A DNA stretch of 64,000 nucleotides from Aurantiochytrium sp. KH105 (Eukaryota > Sar > Bigyra > Thraustochytrida > Thraustochytriidae). The notes below the pieces were generated by a model. That model was not told the DNA's origin. It was given only the letters and a program-made list of their open reading frames with translations, and did no database searches. The position numbers and the translations under genes are program-made. The DNA lies in contig BGKB01000028.1 in the NCBI GenBank assembly GCA_003116975.1, positions 558,001 to 622,000 of the forward strand, read 5' to 3'. Shown here piece by piece: positions 18,599-27,486 of this stretch; the first letter of the stretch is position 1; each line of letters opens with the position of its first letter.

Positions 18599-20566
18599 AT
18601 GGGTGCCGCAGGTTCGGTTCCCGTGGTTCCTGCCGCCGCGGATGAAAAAGAGGTGCACGAGGCGCTTCTCAACAAGTTCGAGGCGCTTAAACTTAAAGAC
18701 GAGGCGGCCGAGCTCCCCGAAGCTCTTCCAGGCACCCTGAAAGAATGCCTCGAGGTCCCACCGCCTGGTGATGACGCCAATGAAGCAACGCAGAAAGCGT
18801 ACGCCACTTTGGCCGAGGTTCTGGAGGAGCGTCTCGAAGAGTTTCAGACACCCGAGATCAAGACGGCTCTCAAAGCTTTGCCCGACGCGCTAGATTCCAT
18901 GGTGTACCAGTACGAGCGATGGCCCATCCTCTTGGACCCAAGCGGCCAGGGATCGCGATTTATGCGCTACCAGCGAGGTCAATTCTTGCTCGCGCAGAAC
19001 CCAGCCGACATGTCCAAGGAAAATCTGCGCAAAACTCTGGTAGGGGCCCTCCAGCATGGAGCTTGCTTCATGGTAAACTTTGACGACATGGAAAAAGTTG
19101 ATTTGGAGGAGCACTTTGACGAAGAACACTTTCCACGCCAGGTTCTACGCAAGATTGAACTCTTTCAAGAAGAGGTTTGGAAGCGTCTGCTGCGACCGAA
19201 ACAAGGCGATCCCGAGCCCGAGGTATTCCAATTGAAGGACGACTTCAAGCTCGTGCTTATGACAGCCAACGAGACGGCGGGGCGAGCATTTGCGGCCGAG
19301 CACGGGCTTGGTGTGATTTCTGTGCTTGACCCGAATGATCCTGGAGCCCGCAAAGGTCCTGGTCGACGCGGTCAGGATGCCGGCAGCGAAGAGATTGCCG
19401 CGGCTTTTGGCGCACGAGATGTGCATCGAAACTCAATCAAGCTCGTGGAGGCCGCCTTTGATGGCGAATGGGACGTGATCCAGGAAGAGATGGACCGTGG
19501 ATACTCTTTTGAGTCCGAAGACGTGCATCAGCATACGGCGCTCTCGGAGGCCGCGTGCCAAGGTCACATGGATATTTGCACCAAACTCATGGATCTGGGC
19601 GCGGATCCCAACGCCCAGAACGATGCTGGGCGTTCGCCGTTGTACCGTGCTTCGTACAATGGCCATCTCGAGACTGTTCAGCTTTTGTTGTCACGCGGGG
19701 CAGACCCACGACTTGCAGCGGGCATGGAGACTCCGTACGATGTGGCCAAAACGGACGAAGTTCGAGAGGTTCTCGAATCGTGGGACATTGCCGAGACTGA
19801 AAAGTTAGTTGCAGCTCGTGCAGCGGAGGCAGAGAAACTTCTCGAATCGCGACTCACAACGGCAGCTGAACGTGACGCCTATGCGCGAGACAAGATTCGC
19901 CAGGAACTCGTGGACCTTGCCATGGAGGGGAAAACGAGAGAATTGCAGGATCGTCTCCAGGAGCTCGCAGACGAGGCACAGGAACACAATGAGCGACCTC
20001 GCGGCACGGCGGAAGCGCGCGACGCGCGTGGCATGACTCTTTTACTCATCGCGGCAAGTAACGGAAACGCTGAGCTCTTGGAGATGCTGTTGTCACAATA
20101 CAAGACGTTCGACCCAGAGTTTGACAAGGTGGAGCGCAAGACCTTTTTCGCCAACATCAAGGCTCGAGAAGCAAAAGGGTGGAATGCGTGTGCTCTCGCC
20201 GTATTTCACGGTCACAAAAAAATTCTGCAGCGCCTCCTCGATGAGGGTTGTGATCCGTATGTGAAGAATGCCTACAACAAGAATGCCTTTGATTTGGCTC
20301 AGGACGACAAAGATGCTGCGCGAAAGGTGACTGTGGATCGTTCCGAGATTCGCAGTGTTCTCCTCGACTGGGAAAAGCTGCAAAACCCTCGAGCTGCGGC
20401 ACTTCGCGAGAAGGAAGCCAAGGAGGCTGCAGAAAAGCCAGAGGGCGATGCCGAAAAGGAGGGCAAGAAGAAGGAGGGCGCCAAGGATGCGAAGAAGAAG
20501 GGCAAAGCTGCGGGCGCGGCCCCAGGCGCGAAAAAGGGCGCGGCCAAAAAGAAGAAGAACAAGTAG
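18599..20566 (+). CDS. dynein-AAA-like plus ankyrin-repeat protein (IQANK1-like)
   Basis: 655 aa. It starts MGAAGSV, which fits the N-myristoylation rule (Gly2, Ser6), suggesting membrane attachment. Residues about 100-240 resemble the C-terminal AAA modules of dynein heavy chains: ERWPILLDPSGQG, then LRKTLVGALQHGACFMVNFD, then FQLKDDFKLVLMTAN. In dynein these correspond to the RWPLLIDPQGQ, LEYALQFG and F.LYI.T segments. Ankyrin repeats follow in two blocks (about 280-395: HTALSEAACQGHMDICTKLM, SPLYRASYNGHLETVQLLLS; and about 475-590), separated by a charged helix. The tail (600-655) is Lys/Ala-rich. The same combination is, as far as I recall, found in IQANK1-type proteins. No Walker A is seen in the AAA-like part, so ATPase activity is not predicted. 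Role unknown, perhaps cilium or cytoskeleton linked. Confidence 0.75.
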   Translation: MGAAGSVPVVPAAADEKEVHEALLNKFEALKLKDEAAELPEALPGTLKECLEVPPPGDDANEATQKAYATLAEVLEERLEEFQTPEIKTALKALPDALDSMVYQYERWPILLDPSGQGSRFMRYQRGQFLLAQNPADMSKENLRKTLVGALQHGACFMVNFDDMEKVDLEEHFDEEHFPRQVLRKIELFQEEVWKRLLRPKQGDPEPEVFQLKDDFKLVLMTANETAGRAFAAEHGLGVISVLDPNDPGARKGPGRRGQDAGSEEIAAAFGARDVHRNSIKLVEAAFDGEWDVIQEEMDRGYSFESEDVHQHTALSEAACQGHMDICTKLMDLGADPNAQNDAGRSPLYRASYNGHLETVQLLLSRGADPRLAAGMETPYDVAKTDEVREVLESWDIAETEKLVAARAAEAEKLLESRLTTAAERDAYARDKIRQELVDLAMEGKTRELQDRLQELADEAQEHNERPRGTAEARDARGMTLLLIAASNGNAELLEMLLSQYKTFDPEFDKVERKTFFANIKAREAKGWNACALAVFHGHKKILQRLLDEGCDPYVKNAYNKNAFDLAQDDKDAARKVTVDRSEIRSVLLDWEKLQNPRAAALREKEAKEAAEKPEGDAEKEGKKKEGAKDAKKKGKAAGAAPGAKKGAAKKKKNK

Positions 20567-20856
20567 GCTAAATCCCTGGGAAGAGCGGACGCTAGCAAAG
20601 AAAAGTACCACACACGCGCAGAAAAGGAAAAACTAAAGGGTACGGCTAGTTGGTATCTCAAACGCAAGGACAGACGCGCCCTAGACGACGAAGATCCGGT
20701 AGAAGAAGAATAAAACTGAACGACCGTGGCCTGGTGAGCTTTGTGAATAGAACATAATACGATACATTTATCTAATACAAAAGTCCAGCTGATCTGGAAG
20801 AGAGTAAAGAAAGAGAAGAGGGGCAAGTGGGTGGGAGAATAGGCGAGATCTACTTG

Positions 20857-20889
<33 letters not shown>

Positions 20890-20919
20890 CCACTACCACC
20901 ACCAACAACAACATCTCAC
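20567..20919. other. convergent 3' spacer with (ATC)n
   Basis: 353 bp between the ankyrin gene (plus) and the hydrolase (minus). It has a TCA/ATC trinucleotide run at 20857-20889 followed by ACC/ACA triplets. AT-rich sequence near 20745-20775 may serve as polyadenylation region. No gene is seen. Confidence 0.6.
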
Positions 20920-22299
20920 TCACTCTTGTTTGTAATGGTGAGCGTGGCGCTCGAAAAATTTAGCCACGTATTCCGCATCGCTTTCCCGGCGATACCAGCG
21001 GTGCGGGTGCGGGCTCTTGCGCACGGTAGGAACGCCGAGGGGACGAACCTTGCGCGCCACAATCTCGCCAGGGACTTGACGCGAATGGAAGCGATCTGTC
21101 TCTGCCTTGAAAAAGCGCAGCATGGTCTGAAGACACTGCTTGGCCGACTCATCCGAGCTCCATGCCGGCGGGAAGCCAAAATAGCAGTGGCGGGCGCCAA
21201 TGTGCTCCTCAATCTCGACCGGAAACTTGCGACGCGTGAGTTCTTTAAAGGCCCGACGGTTCGAGTTAACGAGAATGTCTCTGTCACCGCACAGCAATTG
21301 GAAGGGCGGAAGCTCGTCGACGTGGTCGAGCATGTCAAGCAGGGTGAAGCGGTTCTGGAAGCGTCCCTCAGAAGAGCGATACATGCGAAAGGCAAAGGCA
21401 ACGCAGAATTGCGTAACCTTGTTTTCAATCCAAGAAATGGTGTCGAGGTCTTGCATCCAGTGATCCTGGTCCATGATGCCATAAATGGAGGAGACGCCGA
21501 CGATCTCGGGAAAGTCGAGCCGCAGGAGCTCGAGTGCACCTGACTCTTGTGCAAGCTCTTCGAGGAGGTTGCGGTTCTTGACAATAGCTGCCGCGACGGT
21601 AACGAGGTTGCCGCCCGCAGAATCGCCCATGAGGAGGACTTCGTCGTGGTGTTCGTGCATGCGCATCCACGCGAGAGCGCGCAAGGTGGACACAAGGGGC
21701 GCGGGAAAGCGGTGACGGGGCGCAAGCGGGTAGTCGATGCTGTAGACATCGTAACCTGCTCGCGCGAGCGGCGTCACCGAATGCATGAGGCAGGCGGAGT
21801 TGGCAGCGATCCAGCCGCCGCCGTGCGCGTAGAGGACGGCCGGGTTTTGCGCGGCGCGCTCGCGGTCTTCGCAGAGAAGGGTGTCGAGCGTCTCTTCGGG
21901 TGCTGGGCCGTACTGCGCGGCGAAGAGCGAGGCCTCGACGCCCTTTCCCGGCGGCGTCACGCCATCCGTGGCGTAGACGCCGCCGACCGTGGACTTGCCT
22001 CGGAGCTGGCTGTGCAGCTGGTAGTGCTGCGCCCAGTAGCCGAGCACCAGGTTAATGGCACTGACCACGAGGCCGCCCAGCAAGCTCCCGACGGCCCAGA
22101 GCGCCTCGAGCGCCGCCCAGTGCGCCGTCTGCGAGGTCGCCTCGACGCCGCGCTTGACGGTCTCCGCCACGCCGGCCCGCGTCGTCGACCTGTTCGCCCC
22201 CGGCTGCAGCTGCAGCTGCTTCGCCTTCAGCCTCGCCGCGCCGCGGCTCTCCGCCATGGCCGCCGTCTGCGCCAGCTGCGCGGGCGTCACCTGCTCCAT
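20920..22299 (-). CDS. alpha/beta hydrolase-3 fold esterase/lipase, membrane anchored
   Basis: 459 aa of the hormone-sensitive-lipase (alpha/beta hydrolase-3) group. Visible features are the oxyanion HGGGW motif (159-163), the nucleophile elbow GDSAGG with Ser227, the likely acid Asp341 in GDRDILV, and His371 in GARHCYFGF. This is a complete Ser-Asp-His triad. A hydrophobic stretch at about 65-88 precedes the catalytic domain and probably anchors it to a membrane, as in arylacetamide-deacetylase-type lipases. The frame stays open upstream to 23214, but that part translates an 18-bp repeat into Ala-Arg-Gly and then GC-rich junk, so I place the start at the ATG of MEQVTP (complement 22297-22299). 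Substrate is likely a neutral lipid or ester, not determinable here. Confidence 0.85.
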   Translation of the reverse strand: MEQVTPAQLAQTAAMAESRGAARLKAKQLQLQPGANRSTTRAGVAETVKRGVEATSQTAHWAALEALWAVGSLLGGLVVSAINLVLGYWAQHYQLHSQLRGKSTVGGVYATDGVTPPGKGVEASLFAAQYGPAPEETLDTLLCEDRERAAQNPAVLYAHGGGWIAANSACLMHSVTPLARAGYDVYSIDYPLAPRHRFPAPLVSTLRALAWMRMHEHHDEVLLMGDSAGGNLVTVAAAIVKNRNLLEELAQESGALELLRLDFPEIVGVSSIYGIMDQDHWMQDLDTISWIENKVTQFCVAFAFRMYRSSEGRFQNRFTLLDMLDHVDELPPFQLLCGDRDILVNSNRRAFKELTRRKFPVEIEEHIGARHCYFGFPPAWSSDESAKQCLQTMLRFFKAETDRFHSRQVPGEIVARKVRPLGVPTVRKSPHPHRWYRRESDAEYVAKFFERHAHHYKQE

Positions 22300-22329
22300 C
22301 CCCGCCGCGCGGCCTGGCCCCTGCCCCGC

Positions 22330-22404
22330 TTCTGCTCCTGCTCGTGCTCGTGCTCCTGCTCGTGCTCGTGCTCCTGCTCGTGCTCGTGCTCCTGCTCGTG
22401 CTCG
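22330..22404. repeat. 18-bp minisatellite upstream of the hydrolase start
   Basis: About four copies of an 18-bp unit built from GCTCGT and GCTCCT hexamers, just 5' of the minus-strand hydrolase start codon. In the hydrolase frame it would encode Ala-Arg-Ala-Gly-Ala-Arg. It is probably 5' UTR or promoter and not protein. Confidence 0.8.
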
Positions 22405-24933
22405 CCAAGCGCCGCGTCCCTCCTCCAACTCGTATCGCGCAAACACGCCCGCCTGGGACGCGCTCCCTCCGGTCGGTACGCGCGTGCACGCCGCGGCTCC
22501 GGCCGCGCCGCGCGCGAGGGCGGAGGAGGACTCTGGCGGAGGGGAGGCCGGCGGGGCGCCGAGCGCGAGCGGCGGGTCGGGTCGGGTCTGGCCCCGGGGC
22601 GGGGATTCTGGCGGCCAGGACGCCGGGAAGAGGCCAAGATGATGGTGATGGATGGATGATGCGTGGACGACTGCTTGCTTGCAGCCAGGGGACGGCGCCA
22701 CGGGCGAAGAAACGACGCCGCGCCGGGGCGGGCTGCGGCGGGACCGGCGCTCGGCCGCTCGCTCGCTCGCTGGCTGGAGGCGGGCGGGCGTGCGTGCGTA
22801 CTCGATCCGGTGCGTGCGTGCGCGCTTGCTCGCGGGGGCAAGTTGCGGGTTTGCGTGCTCTCTCGACGCGTCACCGGGCGCGGCCAAGAGCCGAGGCGCA
22901 CGCGTGCGGCCAGGCTTGGCGTCGCGGCGGCTGAATGAGTGTAACCATGAGGGTGAATGGGTGAGTGAATGTGCGGTGAAGAAGGCCACTGTGCAAAAGC
23001 TCAAGCTAAAGCTCAAGCTGGCGCCGGGAGAGAAGAGGTCCAGTGGCTTGGCGTGGCTTGGCTTGGCTTGGCGTGGCGTGGCTTGGCTTGACTGGGCGAT
23101 CGCTTTCGCGCTTGCTCGGTGGTTCGTGCTGACGCCGGTCGCGATGCCGAACTTCAGAGCTGACATCGCTTCCAGGGTGATCGAAGGAAGAGTCGAGAGC
23201 TGTCTTCCGCACACGGCTGCAACGCAAAACTATGCAAGACCTGGCCAAGCCTGCCGCACTCACAGTCACAGTCTCGGCCAGAGATCGATCCTCGCCGCCT
23301 GGCCAGAATTCTTCTCTTCATCGCGAAGCTGCCCGCCCGTGCCGCCGTGGAATCGAAGGAGCACCTTGCTCCCGCCAGCAACCATGGCAAGGAAGCAGCG
23401 CACACACAGAACTCGCGACTTGTTCAGACGGCGAGCTTCAGCGCTCTGGGCTATGTAACGCTCCGGACGCCGTTTCAGGCGCACACCGGGTCCCCATAAC
23501 GTTCGCGGACGTTGCATCCTGGGCGCGGTGCGCACCTCGTCCTCGAGAACATTTCTTGGACAGACGCGTTTTCATGGACTAGGCCTCGGCGCCGTCACTT
23601 TGCGTGAAAACAACAAGGTCTCGGCCGGCCAAGCTTGGTTGGTCTTGGAACAAGCGACAGTAGGGACCAGGCATAGAACCAGAACTGAACCGGTTGCTTT
23701 TGCAAAAGAGCCGTCTTCGGCCGTGCGGAGTTTTCCGTACGGGAAAGATGGAGCGAGCAATCACTTCCGGAGATTTGTAGTATGGCGTAGTCTCCGAAGC
23801 TTCCACCTCGCACGGGATCGAAACGGGAGAAAAAAGCGAGTTCTGTGCTTGTCGCCCCCCACGCGCCCCTCCTTCGCGGCTTTGCTCAGGATCACACAAA
23901 TGAGTCGTTCGAGATTTCTAAGGCTCAAAATTTCCTACGCAACCATGCAAGCATGGCTCGCAATTAACGCAGAAAACGCGTCGCAACCTTAATGATGATT
24001 TGATAGCGACCCGCGCCGCTGCCCACCACTGACTGCGACAAGCTGACATAGCTTTACATTCCTCCCGACGCCCCCACAACGGCATTTGTAGTGAAGAGGG
24101 AGAAAGGAAAAAGAGTCCAAGTTTTCTTACAGCCCTCACAGCTCGAACGCAAAATTAGTCTCATGTCGCAGCTTGGGTGGGTAACTTGCCGCTCGCTCAC
24201 ATCCCCCAGAGGCTAGGCCATGGCGGCGGGCGGCCTGGCCACATACTTCTTTCGGGGCTGAGCCTGCCAGCCTGCAGGTCCCGCGACGTGAAAATCGAGG
24301 AGGTTCGTAACCAAGAGTCCGTGCGCGATGTCCACGTGGGTGGTTTTTTGGATTGTCGCTTGTTGGTCGGCCTGTGCCCTTTTATTGAAAGACAACGTCT
24401 TTGATTGCGAGCCTCCTGCTCGAAAAGAGCACAAGCTAGACCCAAGCAATTGCGCCGAAGCAGCTTTCTTCGCCGCATTCATGACCTGGTGGCACGAGCC
24501 TCTTGGTCTCAAGGTCGGGCACGCGCCTCACACTTTCTACGAACCGGCTTAATCTCACCATGACTGTGGCCGCTTCCTTAAAGCTAGCTAGCCAGATAGA
24601 TTGGCTAGCTAGTTGTGGCTCGCAGAATCTCACGCCCAAAACCTTTGGCGAAATGCTCTTTCTCAGACATTCGCAAATCCCAGAATCACGTGGACACGCT
24701 TTCGCGTCGCGAATGCGAAGCGTTGACAACATGTCTGCGCGTTCGCATGAAGCGAGCGAGCGTTGTTGCCGCGCGACGACCATTCAACCATTCCAGACGA
24801 AAGCAAACCCGGAACCCCAAGACATCAAGAGCAAAAAAACACTCGAACAAAACAAGAAAGCCGAGACGTGGCCTGAGACTTTGACTACGTCTACACCAAG
24901 AATATATATCTATCAATTCGAAGGCAAGGAACC
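22405..24933. other. 2.5-kb divergent spacer
   Basis: Region between the divergently transcribed hydrolase and LRR membrane-protein genes. GC-rich near 22405-22930, it then holds GGCTT/GGCGT pentamers near 23044-23090, and becomes less biased from 23200 to 24930. Open frames at 23528-23992 (154 aa) and 24328-24552 (75 aa, with a hydrophobic start) show no family features, and I do not call them. It contains a strong inverted repeat at 24584-24612. Confidence 0.5.
24584..24612. repeat. perfect inverted repeat, 11-bp arms
   Basis: CTAGCTAGCCA and TGGCTAGCTAG are exact reverse complements around a 7-base loop (GATAGAT). It lies about 320 bp before the LRR membrane-protein start. It could be a cruciform or hairpin-forming site, or two half-sites of a regulator. 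Confidence 0.75.
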
Positions 24934-27486
24934 ATGAAGATCGCGATTGGACTTCTGGCGCAAGCCCTTCTCATTGCTGGAGCAACAGCCCAAGATGGTC
25001 CTTGTCTCTGCGACGGTGTCTCCTGCTCCATTGACGCCATCCCGGACGACACGACAACCCTTTCCTGCTCCAACCAAGCGACCTTCCCGACTGGACTTCC
25101 CGAGTCGCTTGTCAGCCTCACTCTTGTGGATGGGCAGATCATTAAGATTCCGCCCGGCGCTCTGAACAAGCTCGATTCTCTCGAACGGCTCGACATCTCC
25201 AACAACAAGATCATCGTTCTGCCCGGAAACATCAAGACCGCCACCCAGCTCAACTTCCTCGACGCCTCGGACAATCTTCTGTGCGGCCAGCAGCCGGACC
25301 TCAGTGAAATTGCCACGGTGGATGCCCCCGTTCTCGATGAATGCACCGACTCCATCTACTTTTGCCAATGCGAGGACTGCTGCGAACCCGAGACCTTTGA
25401 GTCTCGCACGAGCGCGAGCTTTCCCTTTGCGCAACTTGAAGATGCGGCCAAGCTTGGGCCCGACGTCCAAAACAACGACTGGAGCAAGATCATCGTCGAT
25501 GATATTGCCGACGTGGACCTGACCCACATGCGTCTCGTGCCCATCGACAGCGAGACAAACACGGTCCCGTCTGGCCTCGACTGCACGTCGTCCAAGGCTG
25601 CGGTCAGGTCGCGCGGTGAGTCGGACCTGTTCAAAACTGTCTCACTCGAAACGCTTCCGGACAATGAGGGTTGCTTTGCTAACCTTGATCGCGTCTTTCA
25701 AAATACGGACGAGTACCAAGTGAGCGACCTCGAGTTTGTCTACTTTCTCGACGACCTGTCCATGACGTCTGGCGATGTTCACGTGTATCCCGTGACAACG
25801 CGCATCGTCACCATGGACGAGATTGAGCAGCCAAACTTTATTGTCGATACGTTCATTGCCGCGCAAGGCGCCTCCGGTTACACGACGAGCATTTCGCTTC
25901 GGAAGAACACCTTCACCGTGGACGCTTGTCCTTTTCCGACTTCTGTTACGCTCGAGATCGGTGATAGCTGCACGGAAACCTTGGCGCTGTCCGGGGAGAG
26001 CGACTACACTTTTACGATCCCCCCCACGAGCTTGGCCGTCAAGATGGAAGAGTGCGTCAAGGACGCATCGAAGATTTCCGAGACCGGGACCGAGATCGTC
26101 TACGGCGTCGACGCCCGCTTGAGCTTTTCTCTTCCTGACGACTGTGTGAGTGAAGACAAGCCCGAGCCCACCGTGGCTTCGAGTCAAGCAAGCATCTTCT
26201 ACCACGCCCGACTCTCGAACGGCGTCGAGGCAAGCGCCACCACCGAGGTTAACCAGCTCGTCATGCAGATTGTGGACTACGACGTGAGCCCTTGCAACGA
26301 CCGCATCGTTCCCATGGGCAATGTCGTTTTCAACATTAGTCTGGCGTCCTCGCTCGTGCCCACAAGCTATGAGGTTCTCGAGGGTGCTAAAATGGGCGAC
26401 GTCGACCTTTCGCCTGTCGGCAGCCTCACGTGCGACGATCAGAGCTCCTCGAATGGTAACTTTGTGTGCTGGGTGCTCATGACCACGACAGAGTGCACGC
26501 TCATGACTGGCAGCGATGATGGCACCACGTGCGTCTTCGACTTTCTCGGACCACTTGACGTGCGAGGCACTTTTCGGTATTCAGAGGACTTTGCGGAGAC
26601 CTCATCGCTCAAGGATCCAACGATCGCCAGTGATAAGGTCTTTTCCGAGAACTGCCCCGTCGTCGCTGAGCAGGTCGATGTTACGGGCGAGTACCCGGTC
26701 GAGCTTTCAATTTCCGGCGACAACCTCAACAACCCGATCAAGGCCGCGCTCAGTTTCGTGGGTCTCGACGACTCTGCCTCGGTGACGCTGCGTTTGCTCA
26801 ACATTCAGGTGAGCATGGAGGACGGAACGTATCAGCGGTCATTTGCTGTGGAGGACAAGGTCCAATGGATGAGCATTTCACGCCTTCCTTGGTACTCTGA
26901 CGCGCACTTTTGCCGCTATGATGGGCCTCAGGAGACCGACAATGAGTGCTCTCCATTCTACGGCGCAGAGCGATCCAACCCGTTTCTCGATGCCACGCCG
27001 AGCACCTTCCTGGTGAGTAACCGTGGCTACGTGGATTGCCAGAGCAACGACGAGCGCGCTACCGACAGCTTCATCTTTACGCCCAATAACTGGGTCTTTG
27101 CGGAATGGACCGGGACCACATCGACAATGTCAATCACCGTCACGGCCGAGGTTGACACGTGCTCGACGCCGATGGTGGCTCGCCGTCTGCAGGGCGCTGG
27201 CGATGGCAGCGAGAATGGCGACGATTTGCTGGCCAAGCAGATTGTCAGGAAGACAGTAACGCTCAAGGTCGTCGGCGACGACGAGACGCTCGAGACGCCT
27301 CCGGGCGACACGCCCAAGGGCGACTTTCCGTATCTTGTGGTTGCTGCCGGAGCTGGTGCGCTCCTCGTCTTTTGGGTCTTTGTCGCTCTCTACGTCCGTC
27401 GCCGCCGCAACCGCAACCGCGATCACTCGCTGCATGCGGGGGAGAACCAGCTCGCTGTGGCCGGTCCAAAGACCCTGCCCGTGTAG
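24934..27486 (+). CDS. type I membrane protein with N-terminal leucine-rich repeats
   Basis: 850 aa. It starts with a signal peptide (about 1-20, MKIAIGLLAQALLIAGATAQ), followed by a Cys-bearing cap (CLCDGVSC) and about three leucine-rich repeats (ESLVSLTLVDGQIIKIP, SLERLDISNNKIIVLPGN, LNFLDASDNLLCG), then a CQCEDCC cluster. The large remaining ectodomain (about 140-780) is rich in beta-type sequence with scattered Cys and resembles no domain I know. One transmembrane segment (about 797-820, YLVVAAGAGALLVFWVFVAL) is followed by an RRRRNRNR stop-transfer and a short cytosolic tail of about 29 residues. A RRLQ motif before the membrane could be a processing site (inference). It is likely a cell-surface adhesion or receptor-like protein. 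Single exon. Confidence 0.75.
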   Translation: MKIAIGLLAQALLIAGATAQDGPCLCDGVSCSIDAIPDDTTTLSCSNQATFPTGLPESLVSLTLVDGQIIKIPPGALNKLDSLERLDISNNKIIVLPGNIKTATQLNFLDASDNLLCGQQPDLSEIATVDAPVLDECTDSIYFCQCEDCCEPETFESRTSASFPFAQLEDAAKLGPDVQNNDWSKIIVDDIADVDLTHMRLVPIDSETNTVPSGLDCTSSKAAVRSRGESDLFKTVSLETLPDNEGCFANLDRVFQNTDEYQVSDLEFVYFLDDLSMTSGDVHVYPVTTRIVTMDEIEQPNFIVDTFIAAQGASGYTTSISLRKNTFTVDACPFPTSVTLEIGDSCTETLALSGESDYTFTIPPTSLAVKMEECVKDASKISETGTEIVYGVDARLSFSLPDDCVSEDKPEPTVASSQASIFYHARLSNGVEASATTEVNQLVMQIVDYDVSPCNDRIVPMGNVVFNISLASSLVPTSYEVLEGAKMGDVDLSPVGSLTCDDQSSSNGNFVCWVLMTTTECTLMTGSDDGTTCVFDFLGPLDVRGTFRYSEDFAETSSLKDPTIASDKVFSENCPVVAEQVDVTGEYPVELSISGDNLNNPIKAALSFVGLDDSASVTLRLLNIQVSMEDGTYQRSFAVEDKVQWMSISRLPWYSDAHFCRYDGPQETDNECSPFYGAERSNPFLDATPSTFLVSNRGYVDCQSNDERATDSFIFTPNNWVFAEWTGTTSTMSITVTAEVDTCSTPMVARRLQGAGDGSENGDDLLAKQIVRKTVTLKVVGDDETLETPPGDTPKGDFPYLVVAAGAGALLVFWVFVALYVRRRRNRNRDHSLHAGENQLAVAGPKTLPV

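Noticed and set aside
20920-23214. Full 764-aa reading of the hydrolase frame
   Set aside because: The upstream 305 codons translate an 18-bp repeat and GC-rich sequence unlike the family. The start at 22299 gives a normal-sized hydrolase.
24328-24552. 75-aa frame with a hydrophobic start
   Set aside because: Looks a little like a signal peptide but is too short and has no family or expression clue. Left uncalled.
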